DNA of 64,000 nt. It comes from Symbiotaphrina buchneri (Eukaryota > Ascomycota > Symbiotaphrinales > Symbiotaphrinaceae). The position numbers and the translations under genes are program-made. Positions 56,281 to 64,000 of this stretch are shown piece by piece. The notes beneath the pieces are model-generated. The model saw nothing but the letters and a program-made list of their open reading frames with translations. It did no database searches and was not told the origin of the DNA. Each line of letters opens with the position of its first letter. Positions within the stretch are counted from its first letter, which is position 1. Location of the stretch: contig BCIG01000031.1 in NCBI GenBank assembly GCA_001599915.1, forward strand, positions 186,001 to 250,000, in the 5' to 3' direction.

Positions 56281-57666
56281 TTAGGCCACATACGGGCTGG
56301 GAAGATCCTTGGTGTCCGGTTCTTCCTCGGCCATCTTCTTCTTGAAGACTGAAGTCCAGTACGTGGTGAATCCCTTCTTGGAGACATCCAGCAACAAAGC
56401 GCTCCTAAGGAGGATCTTTCTAGCTGGGTCGAGCTCCTCGTCAACCTCCTTCTTCAAGATCATCTCAACAAGCCTGGCGACAACATCGCGGCAATATTGA
56501 GCAATAGCCTTGACGTGATGGTCCGGAAGAAACCTCCCATCGGTGCGCACCAGCATAACAATTCCAGCGATATCCATATTTTTCTCAATGATGGTTCCGA
56601 ACTTGTCGCTGGAGGGATCAATATCGAGGAACATCTTAGATACCCACCAATTGTCAGGAGCGTTGACCGGAGAGCAGGGCAAACGACGAACGAGCAATGG
56701 GAGCTCAAGGCGCTCAAGAAGAGGAGGTACGCTGCCCCTATAGATAGGGTGATCCCTGGGAATGTAAGTCAAGTCACAGGTAAATTTCGACTGTGGTGAC
56801 AAGATGCATCCCGGGACGGCATATCCACTCCACTGGACTTCACCCCTCATTTCCGCCTGTACCACCTCCACAGGATCATCATACTTCTCCAAGGTGGTCA
56901 GAGGATCCATATTGAGCCAATCGACGACATCCCTAAAGTCCTCGGTGTTCGCGTTGACGTAATAACCATCATTGTTCTCATCTGCTCCAGCACGTCGAAA
57001 GGCAAGAAAGGGCCCTTTCCAATTGTTGTTGGGACAATGACGGGTAACCAGAGCGATGGCCTCGTTTCTGGGGTATTCGGATTTCTTGAAGCCTTGCGTA
57101 TGTGGATAGAATAGGTCGAGTCGATGGTACTGGAAGTACTTCATACGGCGTTCGATAGCCAGAACAGGCCTCATGAACAAGATCTTGTTTTCCAAGAACC
57201 ACTTGATATCACATATGTTGCATTTGTCGGTATGAGGCTGGTTATGCTGGCCATCAGTAATGAAGTCGCCAACCTTGTATCCCTTCCCCTTAGCCATTAG
57301 CGGCACCCAGACAAACGTGGGCTTATTTCCGTATGCAGGGAAGGATATGGCCCGCACCCATTCTTCCTTGCCTTCTGCGATAACGGGCATGACCTGCTCC
57401 TTCATTTTCTTGCAGAGCAATTTATGAACTGGCCAATCTTCGACTTGACATTCTCTGCTGCAGTAGTTACTGATATCACAAGTCTTGCACTTGTTGCTGC
57501 CAATTTGGGCACAGAATTGACACCGTTTGCTCAGATCAATTCCGAAATCTTTCGCCAATTTTTCCTGCGCCGCGCTGAGAAGCACAAGTGCTGCCGCTAC
57601 TGCCTTTGGGTCGTCCGTATCAACGTACTCGGCGTCCTGCATCTGTTTGAGTTCTTCGTGGTCCAT
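56281..57666 (-). CDS. MYND zinc-finger protein
   Basis: Intronless, 461 aa. A helical lead (residues 1-48) is followed by a textbook MYND finger: C49, C52, C60, C63, C69, C73, H81 and C85, with spacing C-x2-C-x7-C-x2-C-x5-C-x3-C-x7-H-x3-C. MYND fingers bind short proline-rich peptides, or accompany SET methyltransferase domains, but no SET motif (NHSC, GEE) is seen here. The remaining 370 residues contain a possible second metal site (HTDKCNICDI near residue 145), LFMRPVLAIERRMKYFQYHR and a long helical C-terminus (CRDVVARLVEMILKKEVDEE). Many filamentous fungi carry expanded families of such MYND-only proteins of unknown role. It marks the right edge of the accessory stretch. Confidence 0.88.
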   Translation of the reverse strand: MDHEELKQMQDAEYVDTDDPKAVAAALVLLSAAQEKLAKDFGIDLSKRCQFCAQIGSNKCKTCDISNYCSRECQVEDWPVHKLLCKKMKEQVMPVIAEGKEEWVRAISFPAYGNKPTFVWVPLMAKGKGYKVGDFITDGQHNQPHTDKCNICDIKWFLENKILFMRPVLAIERRMKYFQYHRLDLFYPHTQGFKKSEYPRNEAIALVTRHCPNNNWKGPFLAFRRAGADENNDGYYVNANTEDFRDVVDWLNMDPLTTLEKYDDPVEVVQAEMRGEVQWSGYAVPGCILSPQSKFTCDLTYIPRDHPIYRGSVPPLLERLELPLLVRRLPCSPVNAPDNWWVSKMFLDIDPSSDKFGTIIEKNMDIAGIVMLVRTDGRFLPDHHVKAIAQYCRDVVARLVEMILKKEVDEELDPARKILLRSALLLDVSKKGFTTYWTSVFKKKMAEEEPDTKDLPSPYVA

Positions 57667-58987
57667 TGTTGTCTAAAGATCCTTGATGAACTTCTGCTAG
57701 TTGATAATAACCTCTGTTGAGTCGTAATCCTGTGGAAGAGTGACTCTAGAGGGAGACGTCTTGAAGCCTAGGTAGGATGATTAGATGCTCTGTCAATATA
57801 AATATGAGTTTGGAAGAATTTACTCACTTTCTCTTGAGTGTCTCAAAATGGGAATAGATGAGAATGAAGAGTGGATGTCCCGTGGATGGTAGTATCTCTG
57901 GTGGAGGACTACCTGGTCTATATGATGACAGACAAGGTTGTGATGCGTCTTTGGGAAATATCTGAGGTCTTGACTGAGCAACACGTAGGAAAGCTTGCAG
58001 CCGTCCTCTCAACGAGAACAGCCTGAGAAGATACCAGTTTTATCTTCGTGTCTTGACTGATGACGGGGAAAGGTGGTAACAGAAGGAGAGGAGGAGAAGG
58101 TGGGCGAGGAGAAGGTGGGCAGCCGCTGGCGGTCGAGTTCGAGTGGGTGAATCCAAACCACGTGTGGGTTCAAGGTGTTATGATTCCGTCGGTTTCCGTC
58201 TGCGTATTAATACGAGCTGGGTATCTACGGTTGGCCGTGATATTGGCCATCGTTTACTCGCAATGATGGGATTTGAGTACTCCCTTGAATTCTGCCTCAA
58301 TATCCTTAGACCTGCAGTCCTGCTCTGTCTACATATGATACATTTGAGCGTCTCCAGCAATAGTATTTTTGTATATATAACGCGTTTTGTTAGGATATAT
58401 ACAGAAGAAGACCTACTCCTGTTGTAGAATTCACAAAGAGAGTTCACATGATACTTGTACTGGATCCGTTCTGCATAGGTAGAACGTTACAACTTCACGG
58501 TACTGGTCCAGGAACTGACAAGTCACCTCTTACCTCTTCCTTCCTAGTCTAGCCTTGGATGGCTTTCCTTCTAGAGGCTTGCAGTTTGTTCTCTGCATCG
58601 GTTCTCATGCACTGGAGCTGCCAGTTTATGCGCTCTGCTTTGTGCGGCCCTTCTTCTGCTTACATAGAGAAGATAGTCACTATATTGTCGTTGTGGTGTC
58701 TTAGGGTTCACGCACCTTTTGCACCCACTTATGGTAAGACCTGTGGCTTTGTAGCACCTGCTGGAACTTTCCAAAATAGTAGTAACTACAGGAGGGATTC
58801 TGCCATGCTTGTTCAGCCCTCCGCATTGCGTGTCAGCTAGAGAACAAATCAAGCTCGTCTAAGGAATCAAGCACAAGGCAAGATAGGTCATATTACTCCT
58901 TCATATTTTATATACAGCTTCACGTCTTCTATACAATGCAATAATATCACAGCTCTCTAATCAACACCGCCTACCAGTCGTTCTTCT
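57667..58987. other. Spacer, MYND promoter side
   Basis: Holds the MYND gene's upstream region and the 3' flank of the prolyl hydroxylase gene. A purine-rich GGAGAAGGTGGGCGAGGAGA direct repeat lies near 58090-58120. No gene recognised. Confidence 0.45.
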
Positions 58988-59917
58988 TTATGATCCCTTC
59001 CGCTGATACCAGCTCCAGATATTCAGGCCCACCTTCGTCCCTGACTTTACCGGCAAGCCCGCATGCCACGTCTCCGCATACCCGCTTCCATCCTCCCTCA
59101 AATTCTCCCAATACACCGCCGCGCCCTTGACAGGCTTGAACGTGACTCCAGGCTTCTCCTCTTCAGCATCACACTCAATAAACTCGCACCACCTAGGATC
59201 CTTCGGCGCGGGCAGATACGGAAAGTTCGTGCCGCCACCAGTACAATCCGCCTGAAGGTAGACCATGAAGGTGGACACACGGTCCGTGGCCTTGGACGAC
59301 CAGTCCTCGTGCCGGAGGAAGTCGTAGTGGTGGACATAGTGCCCGGAGACGCCGTAGCGCTGGCTCTTCATGCGCTCGATGGAGAGGTCGGGCCGCCAGC
59401 CCTGGAAGGCCCATGCGCGGGCTTCGATACACTTGACCACGTCGTCGCGCTCCAGCAGGGCGTGTTCGGACACACGGACTTTGGGGTCGACCTCTGCGGC
59501 TTCGCCTTTCCAGACGGTGGAGGGGACGTAGTTGCCTTCGCTGCGGAGACGTCAATGGGATTTCGGAGTAAGAGGAAGAAGAATCCATACCTCATTTTCA
59601 ACAAGTGCTCCACTTCGGCATCGCTCAGGAAATTGGGAATATGGATGACCCGTTAACGGCTCCCGGGAGAAAATATGGACATCCGGATAATGCTCCGGGC
59701 AAGTCAAATTCTGCAACTCATGCGCCGGGACAAACGCCTCTCTCGAATGGCCATTTCCAGATTTGTCCGCAATCTCATGCTGTTCCACATCCCTCATGCG
59801 TCCGCGATCCTCCTTCACACCTCCGAATAATGTCCGCGAAAGCGGCGCATACACGAGTACGTACAATGGCAGCAGGTAAAACAGGTAAGTGACCACCGTG
59901 CCCACCTTGGGCGCCAT
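58988..59917 (-). CDS. Membrane-anchored prolyl 4-hydroxylase (2OG-Fe(II) oxygenase)
   Basis: Exon 59917-59591 and exon 59540-58988 around a 50-bp intron (GTATGG to CCGCAG); about 292 aa. It has an N-terminal signal anchor (VVTYLFYLLPLYVLVYAPLS) facing the ER lumen, then the P4Hc domain: HIPNFLSDAEVEHLLKMSEG, the iron site H180-x-D182 in HHYDF, distal H268 in ETWHAGLPV, and the 2-oxoglutarate lysine K278 in GTKVGLNIW. The family hydroxylates proline in secreted or membrane proteins using 2-oxoglutarate, O2 and Fe(II). Exon 1 is off by one base: VHIFSREPL and HIPNFLSDAE lie in different frames, the switch falling in or next to a GGG run (59649-59651). All catalytic residues are present, so a base-calling error or a very recent mutation is likely. 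Confidence 0.85.
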
Positions 59918-61430
59918 GCTGCTTCTTCCCCGGCGCCGTGATATTCAATAAGATAAGGAGTCCGCGCTGCGGTAGCAAATAAACGGTTAGGAATTAGGTT
60001 GCATGTGCTTGCAAAAATTCCATGATGCCGGCAACCGGGTATCAACGGCTTTGCGGCCGCGTGTGCTTGGCCCCGCTAGTCGAGATGCGGAATCGCTGCT
60101 GCTAATTTTGACGGTTCCTGACGATCGGTCGCTGCGATCGGCTAGAGCCACAAAGCTTGTTCCGGCGGCTGAATAGGGGGCTTGTCAGGGGTAACAGGCA
60201 GTCTGGGGTTCATATGCTTGGTGGTTTGGTGTTCTATCTAAGTTCGTGATACAATCCGCTTGTGGGGCTGGTTTGCAAGGGTACCGTACAAAATGTTCCG
60301 TCCCCTCACGTCGGCGCCATAAGAGGAGCGGACTTCCTGAGGTCCGGAGCGGATTTCTGCAATGCTTGGCCGAGGGTCGTGTTAATGAATGGGTTGATTT
60401 ACACATATCCAGCCAGAACACTTGAGCAGCGCTCGTATATTCCTTCCCTGAGTACTCAAAACGGTCCTACAGATCATAACCCATCATCGCCAATAAACCC
60501 ACCACGAACCATAGAACGCACGGAGAGAGGCACTCGATGTAGCCAGGTAAGCCGTTGACCGTCCAGGCATCCTGCAGCAGGGCAAAGCAGTGGTCATGTA
60601 TGTAAGTACGCATACCCCCCTCGCTCCCTGCCTCCCTTCACGGGCAGGCACGAGAGCCGCAAGCCCGTCCCTCTCCAGCTCCCGGGGGTATGCCCCTTCC
60701 CTCTTTGCCCCTACCCTCCTTGCCTCTCCGCAACTCGTGCCCCTCCCCCAGAGCGGGCACTCAATCCTGAAATCCTGCAGGGCATTACCCCGCCGCTCAG
60801 GCCCTCGGAAGGATCTGTAGCCGCAAGCCCCGACAGGCCTCACACCGCGGCCCCGGGTTCCAGGCAAGATCATAAGGTCGAAATGAGAATCCGAGACTCT
60901 GAAGAATCGTGGTAGGGGTGGTCTTATCGCTGGTGGATCCAACTGGATTGAGGAGAGCAAGGGTAGGAAAGCAAGGTAGAAACGTAAGTCGAAGGGGCCT
61001 GGCTCGTAGCGGTGTAAGATAGCTGCGTCGGACCCGTAGGAGCAGCGAGAAGAAGAAGATGGTACAGGGAAGCTGGAGGATGGACGATGGAGGATGGAGT
61101 TTAGCTATCTGGAGTTTAGCTGTCAGAAGTAAGTGTCGGGTCAAGGCTCTCTCCGGGGAGGGGAGGCACACGAGGGGAGGGGAGGAGAAGACGGCTGGAC
61201 GTGTGAAATGCTTATAATGAAGGGCTCAAGTACAAGGTAGGACGAGGGGGGTTTTACCGCCAATATCCAGCGAAGATTTTATCTTTATGGGCTTTTAGGA
61301 GGGTTCCTACTTGCGGGAATATGATGGGCAGAGGTAATTATCCATTCTGTATATATATGCAGACAAGTCCCTTCTGCCTTAAATTCCTTTCCTCAGTACC
61401 CCACACCCTCTATTCCCCCTATACCCTCTC
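59918..61430. other. Spacer, no gene seen
   Basis: Promoter side of the prolyl hydroxylase gene and 3' flank of the MFS gene. Frames at 60.5-61.2 kb are short and unsupported; purine-rich GGGGAGGGGAGG tracts occur near 61155-61190. Confidence 0.45.
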
Positions 61431-63310
61431 TCACAAATCCGTCATAAACGCATTCAAGAAATGATTCCTAGCAATCCAGCTCCTAATCTTCTTTCCAAAA
61501 ACCCACAACGGTACCGTCAAGGCACAGACAAACAAAAACAGCGCACCCAGGACACAAAAGACCTGCAGGGCACCACTCTCCGCCAGCCACGTATTGACAA
61601 AATACGTCAGTCCAAACGTCAGAAAATTCCTTGCGTTGATCGCCACAAACGCCTCCTCGGCGAGCCGCGCATGGCTGTCCAGCACGTACCCGAACACGCA
61701 CGAGCTCGCAAACGCCAGCGCCATATTCGCCAGCCCGAACGTCAGCACGGGACCCGCCCAGTGCGTCTGGTAGTGGATCGTGGCGCCGAAGCCGAAGAAT
61801 CCCGCGGCGCCGAGGACGCTGACGAGCGCCATGAGCACCAGCCGGAACTCGGGCTCGTAGATGCCGTGGTTGCGCTTGGCGAGTTTCAGGCAGATGAAGT
61901 CGTTGAGCGGGCCGGAGATGAGTTCGCCGAGGATGGTCAGGATGAAGGGCGAGAGCGAGATCAGGCCTGTTTGCGAGACGGAGAAGTTGTACGGTGGAGC
62001 GACGAAGATGACGCCGTTGACCACGCTGAAGACGACGATCCAGGTCAGCGTCGTGCCGTAGATCAGGAACGCCCAGAGCACGCCCGGGTAGAAGAAGACG
62101 ATGACCGGCCGCGTCATGACTTTCCATAGCGGTGCGTTGGTGTAGCGGCCCGTGAAGATCCGGAGGCTGCGCCAGTAGGACATCTTCTTCTCGACCTCCA
62201 CGGGGCCTTCGTTAGGGGTCGGGCGGGCAAGTTGGCCAGTCTGGTCTTCGATGATGACGGCCTTTTGCTTCTCGGCGTCATCGATAGGGTCGTCGTACGA
62301 CGCCACGTACGCGACCTTGTCGCGGTGGTAGGACGTCTCGGGCACGAGAAAGATGACGGCAATGACGAACACGCCGAAGAAGATGGCACACACGCCGAAC
62401 GTCCAGCGGTATCCGAGGTCCTCGATAATGTAGCCGCTGATCAGCGACCCGCCGGCAATACCACAGAGCAAGAACAAGTTCCACACGGCGATCCTGGTCG
62501 CGCGCTGGTGCACGAAGTACAGGTCTCCCAGCGTGGCCTGCACCAGCACCTCATAGGGCGCCATGCCGATCCCGGACACGACCCTGCTGGCCAGGAAGGA
62601 GTTGTATTCTTTGGTCAGGGCGCCCCACAGGCTGCAGACGAACATGATGATGATGGACACGATGTATACGGGGCGTTTGCCGTAGACTTTGGCGAGCGGG
62701 TTGGCGATGAAGAGCGACGCGCCAATGCACAAGATCAGCCAGGCGGTCGACTGCGACAGCGTCTCGATGGAGATATTGAGGTCTGCCGCGATGACGGTGA
62801 AGCCGGGTGAGAGCATAGGACCAAAGGCGCCCACCACAGCCGCGGAGAGACCGATGATCAGGAGGATCATGTCCTTTTGCCATAGCGGCCACTGGGACAG
62901 CATCAGCCCCAAGGGTCTAACAAGATCTTCCCAAAGGTGGAACGTACGTTCAAGGGGTCATTGGGAGAGTCGGATGGCTGGGGCACGAGAATAACGTGCG
63001 AATACCGGCCGGTCGCATGCTTGAGGCGCTCGCGGGGAATGACGGACAACTCCTGGGGCAAGTCGGCCTGATCGTTGAGCGATGCTGGAACGACGCATTA
63101 GCACTTTTATCCTCTATATCGCCATGTAAAGAGGAATAGAAAAAGAGTGCCTCCATGCACGCAACGCCGGGGAAATCCCATCTCCCACGTGTACGGGATA
63201 ACCCCAGGGCAAACGGAAAAGCGGGGAGCGGGAAGCGGAAAAGCAAGCAGTGACCTACCCGTGCCAGGCACCAGCTCCAACTTCTTGCAATCAATAATTC
63301 CAAACGGCAT
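61431..63310 (-). CDS. MFS transporter (DHA1-type drug:H+ antiporter-like)
   Basis: Three exons: 63310-63259, 63084-62948 and 62891-61431, giving 549 aa. The first intron is long for this window (174 bp) and the second is 56 bp; both restore a family-typical N-terminus, MPFGIIDCKKLELVPGTAS and then HATGRYSHVILVPQPSDSPN and DPLNWP. Twelve membrane segments follow, with the motif-A-like loop NPLAKVYGKRPVYI after helix 2, RVVSGIGMAPYEVL around helix 4, a central cytosolic loop (residues about 260-330, acidic then KKMSYWRSLRIFTGRY), and a second six-helix half. This matches fungal MFS proteins related to Hol1 and DHA1 exporters, plasma-membrane proton antiporters for small molecules or cations. 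Substrate cannot be read from sequence. It appears intact. Confidence 0.9.
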
Positions 63311-64000
63311 CTTGCACGATCTGATTCTGATCCTCTTTCCAAAAATCTCGTGCAACAGATGGCCTGACACTCACACAACCAATATTCCCCAGCTGGGGTT
63401 ATAACCTACGGGGTGGGTAGGGGACCCATAATAAATAGCCCTCCTCTCCACGCACTGCTCAACGGAAAAAAGCCTCCCCTCCACTGGATATCCACTTTTT
63501 CCCCTCCCGCCCTCCACAAACAGGGGCCCCCGAGGAGCGAGGCAGGAAAGGCGAGGAGGCCCCGCCCTGGGGCATGTGGCATGCATCTCCACTTTTCCGG
63601 AGCCAGCCAACCAGATATCCACCAACCCCTGCGCTGTGCTGTTCCAGGCCGATCACTACCCGAGACCAGCCAACGCGCACTATCCGCCGCGAGGTCTCGT
63701 ACTTGGCGCAGAGCAGCAAAGCGACCTCTCGCACGGCTGCTGCTGCATTGAGCCTATTCGATATCGAGAAAGACGTGGTCCTAGCAAATCGACCGGCCGA
63801 GCTTGGCGCGGTGCTACACACGCCCGCCTGGACATTTTCCGGACCGGATGGGGGACAAGACCCATGGGGAAACCGCGTGGGGCTAGCTGGAGAGATGGGG
63901 TTGTCCCGGAGCGCGGTCGCGCCCAGCCAGCCAATTGGATGGTAGGGATGAGTAATACACCTACGACTACATCCACAATTCCACGACAGGACAGAGCTGG
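63311..64000. other. Right edge, MFS upstream region
   Basis: Presumed promoter of the MFS gene. GC-rich; short overlapping frames without domains. Confidence 0.45.

Noticed and set aside
61461-62129. Long plus-strand frames opposite the MFS gene
   Set aside because: Antisense shadows of a high-GC coding exon; Arg/Gln/Asp-rich composition typical of such shadows.

Overview
The window is nuclear DNA of a filamentous ascomycete (Pezizomycotina). The evidence is a full FKS1-type 1,3-beta-glucan synthase gene, short (about 50-70 bp) GT-AG introns with CTGAC/CTAAC branch points, and families typical of these fungi: a Pth11-like seven-helix protein, a BYS1-domain secreted protein and an Ayr1-like reductase. 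Scattered ACCTAAGGT/ACCTTAGGT palindromes in the spacers lean toward Sordariomycetes, but that is a weak inference.

Left, conserved part (about 0.9-24.3 kb): a Pth11-like membrane protein (951-2308, +); an Ayr1-like short-chain reductase (2637-3796, -); a 4.7 kb gene-poor spacer; a secreted BYS1 protein (8458-9006, -); a 3.1 kb spacer; FKS1 (12140-17975, -, four exons, 1884 aa); a 2.7 kb FKS1 upstream region; two short-chain dehydrogenases in tandem (20664-21740 and 22203-23209, +); and a mitochondrial tricarboxylate carrier (23422-24294, -).

Middle, accessory part (about 24.3-56.3 kb): low gene density, many small exons, tandem repeats and few recognisable domains. It holds a four-copy hairpin repeat (27.8-28.5 kb), two small coiled-coil genes (31.7-33.9 kb), an intact amidoligase-family protein (35235-36416, +), a chromodomain-like reading frame (about 39 kb), a large hypothetical protein with two LDLNFRL boxes (52549-54318, +), and pieces of what looks like a locally expanded family of multi-helix membrane proteins (about 30-31.5, 36.8-37.6 and 43.5-49.5 kb, all minus strand). 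Models for that family are incomplete and the family name (DUF3433-like) is a guess.

Right, conserved part (56.3-64 kb): a MYND zinc-finger protein (56281-57666, -), a membrane-anchored prolyl 4-hydroxylase (58988-59917, -) and an MFS transporter (61431-63310, -, three exons, 549 aa).

No operon logic applies. The clearest functional themes are cell-wall synthesis (FKS1) and redox or transport enzymes on the flanks, with lineage-specific genes between them. Three otherwise ordinary enzyme genes (3.4, 22.8 and 59.65 kb) each appear to be off by one nucleotide, which may reflect base-calling errors rather than decay. No tRNA, rRNA, CRISPR array or intact transposon was recognised.
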